Shown here: positions 8,388 to 17,303 of the stretch, piece by piece
Layout: the number at the start of each line of letters is the position of its first letter
How positions within the stretch are numbered: the first letter of the stretch is position 1
Source of the DNA: Natronobiforma cellulositropha
Lineage (GTDB): Archaea > Halobacteriota > Halobacteria > Halobacteriales > Natrialbaceae
Reading direction: 5' to 3'
Length of the DNA: 64,000 bases
NCBI RefSeq assembly: GCF_025629245.1
Contig: NZ_JANZXN010000020.1
Span: 54,376-118,375, forward strand
Position numbers and translations under genes: made by a program
The notes under the pieces: model-generated
The model's input: only the letters and a program-made list of their open reading frames with translations
Databases searched by the model: none
What the model was told of the DNA's origin: nothing

Positions 8388-9257
8388 TCAGACTTCGACG
8401 ACCGGGTTCGAGAGCGTCCCGATTTCCTCGATGGTGATGTCGACGACGTCGCCTTCCTCGAGCGTAAAGCCCTCGTCAGGCACCAGCGAGGTGCCCGTGA
8501 GCAACACCGAGACGTCGGGAACGCGGTTGTGTCGGACGAAGTACTCGACGAGTTCGTCGACGGTGCGGACCATCTCGCCGGTCGAGGTCGAGTCCTCGTA
8601 GAGGACCTCGTCGCCACGGGTGATCGTCATCGACATCTCGAGGTCGTGGGGGTCGTCGATGGCCGACGCGGAGGTGATACAGGGACCGAGCGAGCAACAG
8701 CGGTCGTACACCTTCGCCTGTGGGAGGTAGAGCGGATTTTCGCCTTCGATCGAGCGACTGCTCATGTCGTTGCCGATGGTGTAGCCGACGATCTCCCCCT
8801 GGTAGAGGACGATGCCGAGTTCGGGTTCGGGCACGTCCCACTCGGAGTCGGCGCGGATGCCGACGCCGTCGTTCGGCCCGACGGTCCGCTCGGGCGTCGA
8901 CTTGAAGAACACCTCCGGACGCTCGCTCTCGTAGACGTTCATGTACATCTCCGGCATCGTACTCTCGGCCTCGCGCGCCTCCTCGCTGATCTTGTAGGTG
9001 ACGCCCGCCGCCCAGACTTCGCGCGCCTCGAGCGGCGGTGGAGAGGCGCTCGTATCGGCGTCGGCGTCGGCGACCGGTGCCTCCTCGAGGAGGTCTGCGG
9101 TCAGGTCGTCGATCGGTCGGTCAGCCGCCGAGGAGGCCTCGAGCAGGTCCTCGAACGTCTCGAAGTCGGCGTTCGCTGCGGTGAGATCGTAGACAGCCCC
9201 GTCGGTCTCGGCTGCGAGTCGGAGGGAGTCCCCCCCGTTACGTTGGTAGTAACGCAT
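8388..9257 (-). CDS. xacE: FAH-fold 2-keto-3-deoxy-pentonate dehydratase (XacE/KdaD-like)
   Basis: 289 residues of the fumarylacetoacetate hydrolase superfamily: a variable N-terminal domain, then EVWAAGVTYKISEEAREAE and the core EWDVPEPELGIVLYQGEIVGYTIGNDMSSRSIEGENPLYLPQAKVYDR with the acidic metal ligands. In haloarchaeal pentose clusters, members of this type dehydrate 2-keto-3-deoxyxylonate/arabinonate to 2-oxoglutarate semialdehyde in the oxidative Weimberg route. A xylose dehydrogenase, enolase-fold dehydratases and a semialdehyde dehydrogenase in the same window support that role. A TATA-like box (minus strand, about 9284-9290) lies about 30 nt upstream. The assignment rests on family plus context. 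Confidence 0.82.
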   Translation of the reverse strand: MRYYQRNGGDSLRLAAETDGAVYDLTAANADFETFEDLLEASSAADRPIDDLTADLLEEAPVADADADTSASPPPLEAREVWAAGVTYKISEEAREAESTMPEMYMNVYESERPEVFFKSTPERTVGPNDGVGIRADSEWDVPEPELGIVLYQGEIVGYTIGNDMSSRSIEGENPLYLPQAKVYDRCCSLGPCITSASAIDDPHDLEMSMTITRGDEVLYEDSTSTGEMVRTVDELVEYFVRHNRVPDVSVLLTGTSLVPDEGFTLEEGDVVDITIEEIGTLSNPVVEV

Positions 9258-9352
9258 GTGAGTACTGGTAGTTCCGAGCCGAGAGTATTAGTTCTACTGT
9301 CTCGGCTCCACGGCGGTCGGCGAAGGCAGGTGGAGACGAGACGGCCGGGCGG

Positions 9353-9595
9353 TCACCGGAAGCGGTCGCGGCGTTCGAACGGATCTTCGTCTTCGCTGAT
9401 GGTGTCGATCGCCTCCAGGTCTTTGAGCCGTCGTTTGTACTCGAAGTAGCCGCCGCCGCCGAGCAGTGCGAAGACGACGAAGCCGGTCACCGGCTCGCCG
9501 CGACTCGTGAAGAACCAGAGCGCGAGGAGACCGAGCAGTAACGACACCCACATCGCCCGCCGGGCGAGTTTCCGTTGCGGTTCTGCGGTGGCCAT
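9353..9595 (-). CDS. Small membrane protein
   Basis: 80 residues from ATG 9595 (MATAEPQRKLARRAMW), with two hydrophobic helices (SLLLGLLALWFF and VTGFVVFALLGGGGYF) and a charged tail (KRRLKDLEAIDTISEDEDPFERRDRFR). No family recognised. A TATA-like stretch on the minus strand near 9617-9625 supports this start over 9634. It lies between the FAH-family gene and the xylanase and may be unrelated to sugar use. Confidence 0.65.
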   Translation of the reverse strand: MATAEPQRKLARRAMWVSLLLGLLALWFFTSRGEPVTGFVVFALLGGGGYFEYKRRLKDLEAIDTISEDEDPFERRDRFR

Positions 9596-9701
9596 AGCCG
9601 CAGTTGGGAGACGAGCTATACAATCGTTACGCACCGTCGAAGCCGGTCAACCGCTCCGGGTATCCTCAGCTTTTATGAGCCTCGACGCGTGGAGTCGGGT
9701 G

Positions 9702-10676
9702 ATGTCTGACGAACCAACACTCCGTACAGCGGCCGACGAGCGTGGCTTCAACCTGGGCGCTGCGGTCGACCCGAACGCACTCCGAAACGACCCGAGCTAC
9801 TGGAAGACGCTTCGCTCGTCGTTCAACGCGGTGACGCCGGAGAACGCCCTGAAGATGGGACCGCTCCGGCCCAGCCCGAACACCTACGACTTCACCGACG
9901 CCGACGCCGTCGTCAACTTCGGCGTCGCGAACGACATGTACGTCCGCGGGCACACCCTCGTCTGGCACAACCAGACGCCCCACTGGTTCCAGGCCTGGGA
10001 CTACACCGACGACCAGCTCCGGGAGTTCCTGCGCGATCACATCCACACCGTCGCCGGCCGCTACCGCGCGAAGATCGACACCTGGGACGTCGTCAACGAG
10101 GCCGTCGCCGACGACGGCACGATGCGCGAGACCGTCTGGTACGACGCACTCGGCGAGGAGTACCTCGACCTCGCCTTCCAGTGGGCGAGCGAGGTCGCCC
10201 CCGACGCCGACCTCTACTACAACGACTACGGCGCGGACGCCATCAACGAGAAATCCGACGCCATCTACGACCTGCTCGAGCGCCTCCTCGAGCGCGGCGT
10301 CCCCGTCGACGGCGTCGGTCTCCAGCTACACGCCCTCGGTGACCACCCCGACCCGGAGTCTGTCGCCGCCAACATCGAGCGCTTCCAGGCGCTCGGACTC
10401 GAGGTCGAGATCACCGAGATGGACGTCTCCTTCCCGGCCGACGACGTGCCCGACGACCCACTCGAGGTCCAGGCCGACTACTACCGGTCGATCGTCGAGA
10501 CCTGTCTCGAGGTCGGCTGTGAGACCGTCGTCACCTGGGGCGTCAACGACGCGAACTCGTGGGTCGCGAACTTCAAGGACTTCCCGGAGCGCTTCACCAC
10601 CGAACCGTTGCTCTTCGGCGGGCGCTACGAGGAGAAACCGGCCTACCACGCCGTCAGAGACGCACTCGAGAACTGA
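9702..10676 (+). CDS. Cytoplasmic GH10 endo-beta-1,4-xylanase
   Basis: 324 residues from ATG 9702. A complete (beta/alpha)8 GH10 domain with HTLVWHNQTPHWF, the acid/base Glu133 in WDVVNEA, GVGLQLH and the nucleophile Glu239 in EITEMDVSF. No signal peptide, so it should cut short imported xylo-oligosaccharides inside the cell, like intracellular xylanases of other xylan users. The start at 9702 is preferred over 9675 because CTTTTATG (9670-9677) lies about 27 nt upstream and would be the TATA box of a leaderless mRNA. The GH67 gene follows after 118 nt, so the two may be co-transcribed. A second, exported GH10 lies at 36951. Confidence 0.93.
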   Translation: MSDEPTLRTAADERGFNLGAAVDPNALRNDPSYWKTLRSSFNAVTPENALKMGPLRPSPNTYDFTDADAVVNFGVANDMYVRGHTLVWHNQTPHWFQAWDYTDDQLREFLRDHIHTVAGRYRAKIDTWDVVNEAVADDGTMRETVWYDALGEEYLDLAFQWASEVAPDADLYYNDYGADAINEKSDAIYDLLERLLERGVPVDGVGLQLHALGDHPDPESVAANIERFQALGLEVEITEMDVSFPADDVPDDPLEVQADYYRSIVETCLEVGCETVVTWGVNDANSWVANFKDFPERFTTEPLLFGGRYEEKPAYHAVRDALEN

Positions 10677-10794
10677 CCGCCGGCGCGGTCTGCCCCCGAG
10701 TACTGACCGACAGCGCGGCGCTCCTGCGAGCGCGCGCCACTTACCACCACACCAACCGTCAGGACTTTCGTGATCGGTGTGAAACCCCTCGGCA

Positions 10795-12879
10795 ATGGCA
10801 TCTGAAAGATACGATTCGTGCTGGCTGCGCTACGAGGCGTCGATCGACGACGAGCGCCTCGAGTCCTACCGGCGGCGCTGTCTGCACGTCTACGCCTCCG
10901 ACGGCGCACCCGAACTCGGCGTCGTCCGCGAGGAACTCAGACGCGGACTCGAGGGAGTCTTCGGGCGCGAGCCACACCTCTGGCACCACCCACCGCGGTC
11001 GGCCGACGGCTTCCTCGCGGTCGGTCTTCCCGACGAGATGCGTCCGATCACAGAGAGCGTCGACGTCGAGTTCGTCCGCTCGCTCGACGACGACGGCTAC
11101 CTCATCCGGGCCGTCGAGTGGGAGGAGTCCGACTGTCTCGTCCTCACCGCCCCCACGGACACCGGTCTCGTCTACGGTACCTTCCACCTGCTGCGCCTGC
11201 TCGCGACCGGCGAACCGATCGACGACCTCGAGATCGTCGAGGAGCCTGCCAACGCCGAACGGATCGTCAACCACTGGGACAACCCGTTCCGTGGCCTGGT
11301 AGAGCGCGGCTACGCCGGCCAGTCGATCTTCGACTGGGAACGGCTGCCCCAGCTCGACGAGCGCTACGCCGACTACGCGCGCTTGCTCGCCTCCGTCGGT
11401 CTCAACGGTCTCTGCGTCAACAACGTCAACACGAAGATTCCGGGCCGTGAGGGGGCCAACGAGGTCGTCTCCCAGCAGGCGGGCTGGCAGCTGCTCGAGT
11501 CGGCGAACCTCGAGAAAGTCGCCGCGCTCGCCGCCCTCTTCCGCCGGTACGGCGTCCGTCTCTACCTCTCGGTCAACTACGCCTCGCCGATGCTCATCGG
11601 CGGTCTCGACACCGCGGACCCGCTCGAGCCAGCCGTCGAGGAGTGGTGGGCCGAGAAGGTCGCCGAGGTATACGACCTGATCCCCGACTTCGGCGGCTTC
11701 GTCGTCAAAGCCGACTCGGAGGGCCAGACCGGTCCCTACGACTACGGCCGCGACCACGCCGAGGGAGCGAACGTCATCGGCCGTGCGTTCGAACCCTACG
11801 ACGGGCGCGTCTGGTGGCGCGCGTTCGTCTACTCCGACCACGAAGACCGGGCGGTCCAGGCCTACGAGACGTTCGAACCGCTCGACGGCGCGTTCGACGA
11901 CAACGTCACCCTCCAGATCAAGAACGGTCCCATCGACTTCCAGCAGCGCGAGCCGGTCTCGACGCTGTTCGGCGCGATGCCCGAGACCGCCCTCGGCTGT
12001 GAACTCCAGATCACCCAGGAGTACACCGGCCAGGGCGTCCACGCCTGCTATCTGGTCCCGCAGTGGAAAGAGATCCTCGAGTTCGACACCCACGCGCCGG
12101 TCGAGGGGTCTCGCGTCGCCGACCTGCTCGCAGATACCCCCGGGCAGGGCATCGCCGGCGTCGGCGTCGTCGGCGACGACCCGAACTGGACGGGCCACTA
12201 CCTCGCGCAGGCGAACCTCTACGGCTTCGGACGCCTCTGCTGGGACCCCGACCTCGAGAGTGAAACGATCACCGACGAGTGGGTGGCGCTGACGTTCGGG
12301 ACCGACCCCGAGGTCAGAGAGACGGTGAGCCGAATCTTACTCGACTCCTGGCAGGCGGCTATCGACTACCACACCGGCGGCATCGGTCTCATCCACATGA
12401 TGTACAACGGCGAGACCGCCCTCGAGAACCACTACGACCCCTCGCCCGAGGAGTGGCCGGAGTACACCGGTGTGAGCGAAGACGGCATCGGCGTCGACCG
12501 CAGTTCGAGCGGCAGCGACTACGCGGGTCAGTACCGCGAGCCGCTGGCCTCGCGCTACGACTCGCCCGAGACCTGCCCCGAGGAACTGCTGTTGTTCTTC
12601 CACCACCTGCCCTGGGAGTACGAACTCGCCGACGGCACCACCGTCATCCAGCGCCTCTACGACGGCTGCTTCGACGGTGTCGAGCGCGTCAGAGTGTTAC
12701 GCCAGCGCTGGCGCTCGCTCGAGGGACGGATCGACGAGCGACGCTACCGCCACGTCGCCGAACGCTTCGACGAACACGCACACCAGGCGGTCCGCTGGCG
12801 CGACACCCTCTGTGCGTTCTTCTACGAGTACTCGGAAATCCCCGACGAAGCGGGACGCATCCCGATCGAGGAGTGCTAG
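10795..12879 (+). CDS. GH67 alpha-glucuronidase
   Basis: 694 residues, the usual length of GH67 enzymes. Recognisable segments are the N-terminal beta-sandwich with DTGLVYGTFHLLRLL, IVNHWDNPFRGLVERGYAGQSIFDWE, SVNYASPMLIGGLDTADPL and the active-site region GFVVKADSEGQTGPYDYGR. GH67 removes (4-O-methyl)glucuronic acid from the non-reducing end of xylo-oligosaccharides, so it works after the GH10 xylanases. No signal peptide. The product would feed UxaC (31205). Its position 118 nt after the GH10 gene fits a xylan operon; the box upstream of ATG 10795 is poor, also favouring co-transcription. Confidence 0.95.
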   Translation: MASERYDSCWLRYEASIDDERLESYRRRCLHVYASDGAPELGVVREELRRGLEGVFGREPHLWHHPPRSADGFLAVGLPDEMRPITESVDVEFVRSLDDDGYLIRAVEWEESDCLVLTAPTDTGLVYGTFHLLRLLATGEPIDDLEIVEEPANAERIVNHWDNPFRGLVERGYAGQSIFDWERLPQLDERYADYARLLASVGLNGLCVNNVNTKIPGREGANEVVSQQAGWQLLESANLEKVAALAALFRRYGVRLYLSVNYASPMLIGGLDTADPLEPAVEEWWAEKVAEVYDLIPDFGGFVVKADSEGQTGPYDYGRDHAEGANVIGRAFEPYDGRVWWRAFVYSDHEDRAVQAYETFEPLDGAFDDNVTLQIKNGPIDFQQREPVSTLFGAMPETALGCELQITQEYTGQGVHACYLVPQWKEILEFDTHAPVEGSRVADLLADTPGQGIAGVGVVGDDPNWTGHYLAQANLYGFGRLCWDPDLESETITDEWVALTFGTDPEVRETVSRILLDSWQAAIDYHTGGIGLIHMMYNGETALENHYDPSPEEWPEYTGVSEDGIGVDRSSSGSDYAGQYREPLASRYDSPETCPEELLLFFHHLPWEYELADGTTVIQRLYDGCFDGVERVRVLRQRWRSLEGRIDERRYRHVAERFDEHAHQAVRWRDTLCAFFYEYSEIPDEAGRIPIEEC

Positions 12880-13030
12880 CACGCACCAGTGCGTCGCTCG
12901 ACGGTGGCGCCTACTCGAGACCGAGAGCGGTGTGAAGCCGGCCGTATTTTCGTCGATCGTCGAACTCATGATCGTCGAGCAGCGACGAATTGGGATAGAT
13001 TTAATGTGTCGTACCAAGTTTGGATCGCTG

Positions 13031-13159
13031 ATGGCAACGAATCACGAGTCCGGAGACCCAACCTATCGCTGTCCGCGCTGTGGCGGCGATGTGATCCGTC
13101 GGTTCGGTTCCTGGGAGTGTGTCGACTGTACGCACGTTCCCCTCCACGGCGCAGACTAG
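13031..13159 (+). CDS. 42-residue zinc-ribbon protein
   Basis: A very small gene with clear CPRCGG and CVDCTH knuckles separated by 12 residues: MATNHESGDPTYRCPRCGG at the start and WECVDCTHVPLHGAD at the end. Four Cys suggest one structural Zn2+. GATTTAAT (12998-13005) lies 26-33 nt upstream of the ATG, a good leaderless promoter spacing, which supports reality despite the size. Haloarchaea encode many such micro zinc-finger proteins, several linked to growth or regulation; the role here is unknown. Confidence 0.72.
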   Translation: MATNHESGDPTYRCPRCGGDVIRRFGSWECVDCTHVPLHGAD

Positions 13160-13313
13160 ACTCGACGATCGATCACGGCGACGTGGCCGCTCGAGCGACG
13201 GCACCGACCGTCGTTCTCTTCGGCCGGGTTGCCCCCACAGCTCGGGGCAGCGCAAGCCGGCAGCGGTACGTTTAAGCGTCGGCCCTGAGTGTTCTCCTTC
13301 GGTACCACAGACA

Positions 13314-13985
13314 ATGACACTCACAGCCGATCAGCGTGAGCGACTCGCACAGCTGCACAGCGCGCTGGTCAACGACATCACCGACGAGATGGGGATCGAG
13401 GACAACGTGATTCCGGGGACGCGAATCCGCCCGGTCTGGAGCCGTGACCCGGTCGTCGGGACCGCCCACCCCTCCCAGCGCGTCGAGATTGGCTACGCGG
13501 AGGAAGGCTCTGGCGACCCCGAAGACTCGCTGTTCTTCCAGTACCTGGAAGCCGTCGAGGAGGGAGATTTCGTGGTCATGGCCGCGCCGAAAGACACCGA
13601 GGTCGGTCTCTGGGGCGAACTGCTGAGTACGATCGTCCAGGAAAACGGTGCCGTCGGCGCGCTGATCGACGGCCCGACGCGTGACTCACGGCTGATCGAA
13701 GACCACGGGTTCCCGGTCTGGTCGGACGGCCACAGTTCGATCGAGTCCTTCGGCCGCGTCAGCTTCCGCGAGTACGACGTGCCCGTCACCGTCCACGGCG
13801 TGACGATCAACCCGGGCGACGTCGTCTTCGCCGACTACGAATCCATCGCGATCATCGACCCCGACGACGTCGACGAGGTGCTCGAACGCGGCGAGGAGGA
13901 ACTCGAGACCGAGAACAACGTCCGGGCGGACATCCGCTCGGGCGATAGCGTCTTCGAAGTCTGGGAGCGCTACGAGACGCTCTGA
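13314..13985 (+). CDS. RraA-like aldolase/regulator family protein
   Basis: 223 residues of the RraA/HMG-aldolase fold: VNDITDEMG near the N-terminus, GELLSTIVQENGAVGALIDGPTRDSRLIED and VHGVTINPGDVVFADYESIAII. In aldolase members the G-x-L-(x)20-R-D pattern binds Mg2+ and pyruvate enolate; here GELL, then GPTRDSR, is compatible. The family includes 4-hydroxy-4-methyl-2-oxoglutarate aldolases and enzymes of sugar-acid pathways, so a role with keto acids from this island is plausible but not shown. GTTTAAG at 13269-13275 may be the TATA element. Confidence 0.78.
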   Translation: MTLTADQRERLAQLHSALVNDITDEMGIEDNVIPGTRIRPVWSRDPVVGTAHPSQRVEIGYAEEGSGDPEDSLFFQYLEAVEEGDFVVMAAPKDTEVGLWGELLSTIVQENGAVGALIDGPTRDSRLIEDHGFPVWSDGHSSIESFGRVSFREYDVPVTVHGVTINPGDVVFADYESIAIIDPDDVDEVLERGEEELETENNVRADIRSGDSVFEVWERYETL

Positions 13986-14120
13986 GCCGCGGCTCGAGCC
14001 ACTGAATCGCGCTATTCGACGCCGATACTACTGACCGCGAGTGACGACAGCGAACGCAACTCGAGTGCGCGCTCGCTGTGTCCGAAGCGGGTGAACCGCG
14101 TGTGACGGCGAGGGTGCCGT

Positions 14121-14387
14121 TCAGACGCCGGAGTTTCTGATCCGCCAGCGTCGGAGCACCTGAGTGCTGTACTTGAGTGAGAAGAGACCGATGTAGCCGA
14201 TGAGACAGATGATGAGCAGGACCATCGTGTAGAGACCGAGGAAGCCGGAGACGGTGTTGTAGCCGGCGGTTTCCGCGACGACGCCGAGACCGAGCAACAC
14301 TCCCGCGATGGGAACGAGCGCCAGCAGGTACGGGTGTTCGAATCGCTCCATGTACACGTCGAGCATACTCGAGAGATTCGTATCCAT
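14121..14387 (-). CDS. Small two-helix membrane protein
   Basis: 88 residues from ATG 14387 (MDTNLSSMLDVYMERFEHPY), with hydrophobic helices around LLALVPIAGVLLGLGVVAET and GLYTMVLLIICLIGYIGLF and a basic end (LRRWRIRNSGV). No recognised family. It is divergent from the small membrane gene at 14493. Confidence 0.6.
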   Translation of the reverse strand: MDTNLSSMLDVYMERFEHPYLLALVPIAGVLLGLGVVAETAGYNTVSGFLGLYTMVLLIICLIGYIGLFSLKYSTQVLRRWRIRNSGV

Positions 14388-14492
14388 CCATATCAATCAT
14401 GCGGTCGGTCGCGGACACCGGCTCACGGACCGGATACGGCGAAACTAGACCGATCACTACGCTTATTGGCCGGCGTTCCGTAGGTCGGCGAA

Positions 14493-14702
14493 ATGATCCG
14501 TCGCCCACGCAGCCTCAGTCACCAACTGTGGATAACGATGTTCGCACTCAGCGCCGCGATGCTCGCGCTGCTCGGGTGGTCGTTTCTCTACCTGGATCCG
14601 GGGACGCCGTCGTACGTGATCGCCCAGTTCACCGCGATCGTGCTCGTCGCGATGGTCGTCGGAACCGGCGTCGCGCTGTTCTCGGGCTGGACACCGTTCT
14701 GA
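14493..14702 (+). CDS. Small two-helix membrane protein
   Basis: 69 residues: MIRRPRSLSHQLWITMF, two hydrophobic helices and a short end GTGVALFSGWTPF. CTTATT at about 14462-14467 lies 26-31 nt upstream, a leaderless promoter spacing. Its stop is 13 nt from the convergent ABC ATPase stop. Function unknown. Confidence 0.6.
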   Translation: MIRRPRSLSHQLWITMFALSAAMLALLGWSFLYLDPGTPSYVIAQFTAIVLVAMVVGTGVALFSGWTPF

Positions 14703-14715
14703 ACGAGGAGCGGCG

Positions 14716-15897
14716 TTACGAGGAAGCTTCGTCGACGACCGAGCCGTCGTCGGACGGTGAGGCGGTCTCGTCGCTAACGGGGTCGTCGTCGGTGAGTTCC
14801 GTGCTCTGCCAGTACTCGTGGTCGTCGACGCTGCGGAAACACTTCGTGCGGTGGTAGGCCTCGCCGGTGCCGTCCTCGTAGAGTGCGGGGGTTTGCTCGC
14901 GGCAGGTCTCGCGTGCCTCCGGACAGCGCGTGTGGAAGCGACACCCCGTCGGTGGCTTCGTCGCGTCGGGGATGTCGATCTTTCTGACCGGTGGAGACTC
15001 CCGCATCGCCTCCTGGGCCTGTTCGGGGTTGAGTTTCGGCGTCGCCCACTGCAAGACCTTGGTGTAGGGGTGTTTGGGGTCGTTGATGATCTCGTCTGCC
15101 GTACCGATCTCGACGATCTCACCGAGGTACATCACAGCGATCTTTCCGCCCGATTTCCCGGCGAGATAGCGCGCGTTCGCCAGGTCGTGGCTGATGAAGA
15201 CGAAGGAGGTGTCGAAGATCTCCTGCATCTCGAGGAAGAGATCCATGACGCCGATGCGAAGCGAGACGTCGAGTGCGCTGACGGCCTCGTCGGCGAGGAT
15301 GACGTCGGGTTCGACGAGCAGCGCACGGATGAGCGCGACACGCTGTTGTTCGCCACCCGAAAGCTGGTGGACGTAGCGCTCTGCGTAGTCCTCGGGTGGG
15401 CTGATGCCCGTCCGCTTGAGCATGTTGAGGATGCGCGTCCGTCGCTCCTCGTAGTTGAGGTGGGGGTGCCAGCGTTTCAGCGGGACGGCGAGGTTGTCGA
15501 GCACCGACCGGTAGGGGTTCAACGCCGAGCCGGGGTCCTGGTGGATGATCTGGAGGGCGCGGCGGATCTCTTCGAACGTCATGTCAGTGTCGGCGTTGCC
15601 GTCGCGAACGTCCCAGATGTCGTGACCCCGGTACTTGATCGCGCCGCCGGTGGGTTTCTGGAGACCGACGATGGTCTTCCCGAGCGTCGTCTTGCCACAG
15701 CCACTCTCGCCGACGAGTGCGAGGACGTCGTTCTCGCCGAGTTCTAAGTTGATGTCGTCGACCGCCTGAACGGTCGGCTGTTCCTGTAAGCCGAGTCTGT
15801 CCCCCATCCAGGAGGGAACCATCGCGTTGAGCATCGACTGGTCCTCGAAGTGGACTTCGAGGTCCTCGATCGAGATCAACGGCTCGTCGGAACTCAC
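14716..15897 (-). CDS. Opp/Dpp-type ABC transporter ATPase (DppF-like)
   Basis: 393 residues. Walker A GESGCGKTT at residues 63-71, Q-loop IIHQDPGSALNP, signature LSGGEQQRV, Walker B VILADEAVSALD and the C-terminal oligopeptide-transporter extension with a Cys-rich FHTRCPEARETC motif. It energises the membrane importer together with the overlapping ATPase gene (15894-16955). The likely partners are the lipoprotein receptor at 18912 and the fused permease at 22295, which lack nearby ATPases of their own. In archaea such peptide-type systems often carry oligosaccharides, and the xylan setting suggests acidic xylo-oligosaccharides. Confidence 0.93.
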   Translation of the reverse strand: MSSDEPLISIEDLEVHFEDQSMLNAMVPSWMGDRLGLQEQPTVQAVDDINLELGENDVLALVGESGCGKTTLGKTIVGLQKPTGGAIKYRGHDIWDVRDGNADTDMTFEEIRRALQIIHQDPGSALNPYRSVLDNLAVPLKRWHPHLNYEERRTRILNMLKRTGISPPEDYAERYVHQLSGGEQQRVALIRALLVEPDVILADEAVSALDVSLRIGVMDLFLEMQEIFDTSFVFISHDLANARYLAGKSGGKIAVMYLGEIVEIGTADEIINDPKHPYTKVLQWATPKLNPEQAQEAMRESPPVRKIDIPDATKPPTGCRFHTRCPEARETCREQTPALYEDGTGEAYHRTKCFRSVDDHEYWQSTELTDDDPVSDETASPSDDGSVVDEASS

Positions 15898-16955
15898 TGC
15901 TCGTCACCTCCGAAGTCGAGGGGGACGGCGTCTGCGGCCTCGTCCCAGTAGTGACAGCGGACCTCGTGGCCCTCCTCGACGGGGCGGAACGCGGGGTCGT
16001 CCTGTGCACAGCGTTCGTCCGCGAGCGGACAGCGCGGGTGGTACGAGCAGCCATCGGGGTGGTTGACCGGGTCGGGACTCTCGCCTTCGATCGGACGCAT
16101 CTCCGAGAGCGGGGTCTCGAGGTTCGGCGTCGATTTCAACAGTGCACGCGTGTAGGGGTGAGAGGCGTTGCCGAGAACGTCGTTCGCGCGTCCGATTTCG
16201 GCGAACTCGAAGGCGTACATCACTGCCAGTCGGTCCGCGAAGCCGGAGATGATCGGCAGGTCGTGGCTGATGAACACGAGGGTGAGATCGTACTTGTCCT
16301 TGATGTCGTAGAGCAAGTTGAGGATCGACCGCTGCATCAGCAAGTCGAGTGCGGCGGTCGGTTCGTCCATCACGAGCACCTCGGGCTCGAGGATGAGACT
16401 CAGCGCGATCAACGCGCGCTGTTTCTGCCCGCCGCTGAGTTCGTGGGGGAACGACCGGAGCATCCGCTCGGGGTCGAGGTGGAGGTCGGTGAACAGCTGG
16501 CGGGCACGTTCCATGCCCTCGCCTCTGTCCCAGCCGTGAGCCTCGAGCGTCTCCTCGAAGTGTTCGCCGATGCTCATCGTCGGGTTGAAGGCGCTCATCG
16601 CCCCCTGGAACACCATCGAAATCGTCTCCCAGCGGAGTTCTCTGAGCTCCCACGGCTTGAGACCCAGTACGTCGACGGGGTCGCCGTGTTCGGGGTGGTA
16701 GCGGATCTCACCGGTGAGGATACCGGGGTCGACGACGGCGTCGAGGAGCGCGTCGGCGAACATGGACTTGCCGCTACCGCTCTCGCCGACGACGCCGAGC
16801 GTCTCGCCCCGATAGATGTCGAGGTTGACGTCGTTGAGGACCGTCGAGGAACCCTTATCCATCTCGAACCGGACGCTCGCATTCCGGATGGTGATGATGG
16901 GGTCCTCCGGCGTTCGGGAGTCGGTTCCTGACGCACTGACCGCTTGGTGTGACAT
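15894..16955 (-). CDS. Opp/Dpp-type ABC transporter ATPase (DppD-like)
   Basis: 353 residues with Walker A GESGSGKSM (residues 57-65), Q-loop VFQGAMSAFNP, signature LSGGQKQRA, Walker B VLVMDEPTAALD, and the C-terminal extension with YHPRCPLADERC. The last bases overlap the start of the next ATPase (ATGA), so the two are translated together as the DppD/DppF pair. A TATA box on the minus strand at 17059-17070 predicts an mRNA with a leader of about 80 nt, and three 24-bp direct repeats (17087-17158) lie just upstream of that box. Confidence 0.93.
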   Translation of the reverse strand: MSHQAVSASGTDSRTPEDPIITIRNASVRFEMDKGSSTVLNDVNLDIYRGETLGVVGESGSGKSMFADALLDAVVDPGILTGEIRYHPEHGDPVDVLGLKPWELRELRWETISMVFQGAMSAFNPTMSIGEHFEETLEAHGWDRGEGMERARQLFTDLHLDPERMLRSFPHELSGGQKQRALIALSLILEPEVLVMDEPTAALDLLMQRSILNLLYDIKDKYDLTLVFISHDLPIISGFADRLAVMYAFEFAEIGRANDVLGNASHPYTRALLKSTPNLETPLSEMRPIEGESPDPVNHPDGCSYHPRCPLADERCAQDDPAFRPVEEGHEVRCHYWDEAADAVPLDFGGDEQ

Positions 16956-17058
16956 AACTGATCAGCCTCCGTAGTGTCCAGCCGGTGTAACGAGTGTCGG
17001 ACGAGCGAGATACTGCGTACCAGGGACAGTCGGCATTCACGTCTATATCTGGACCATC

Positions 17059-17070
17059 ATTATAAATATC
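17059..17070 (-). promoter_or_regulatory. TATA box for the ABC ATPase operon
   Basis: ATTATAAATAT on the plus strand reads as ATATTTATAAT on the minus strand, a strong haloarchaeal box A. It predicts a start site near 17035 and a leader of about 80 nt before ATG 16955. The box is nearly symmetric, so some plus-strand activity is possible. Confidence 0.55.
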
Positions 17071-17086
17071 CTTCCATCGATTGCCT

Positions 17087-17158
17087 CGAGTGACGGACAC
17101 ACGTGAGGTTCGAGTGACGGACACACGTGAGGTTCGAGTGACGGACACACATGAGGTG
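17087..17158 (+). repeat. Three tandem 24-bp direct repeats
   Basis: The unit CGAGTGACGGACACACGTG plus AGGTT repeats at 17087-17110, 17111-17134 and 17135-17158; the third copy is diverged (ACATGAGGTG at the end). There are no spacers, so it is not a CRISPR. The array sits immediately upstream of the ABC ATPase TATA box and about 175 nt upstream of the xylose dehydrogenase start, a position suited to multiple activator or repressor sites. Confidence 0.75.
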
Positions 17159-17205
17159 AGACGGGCCCGCGAGCGTCTATAGTGACAACTGCAACGGTTT
17201 ACACA

Positions 17206-17232
17206 CTGATCGCCGCCCCGTCTGGCGATCAG
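17206..17232. promoter_or_regulatory. 9-bp inverted repeat upstream of xylose dehydrogenase
   Basis: CTGATCGCC (17206-17214) and GGCGATCAG (17224-17232) are perfect complements around a 9-nt centre. With one bulged base, ACAC/GTGT extends the arms. It lies about 75 nt upstream of the gene's TATA box; operator or hairpin cannot be told apart by eye. Confidence 0.45.
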
Positions 17233-17303
17233 GTGTGCACTGACTTGCAGTGGCTACGATATCCGGGAGAGCGCTCACCCGGGGAGGAGCGGACCGCGGC
17301 GAT

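Noticed and set aside
17087..17158. Possible CRISPR array
   Set aside because: The three copies are directly adjacent without spacers, and no cas genes are present.
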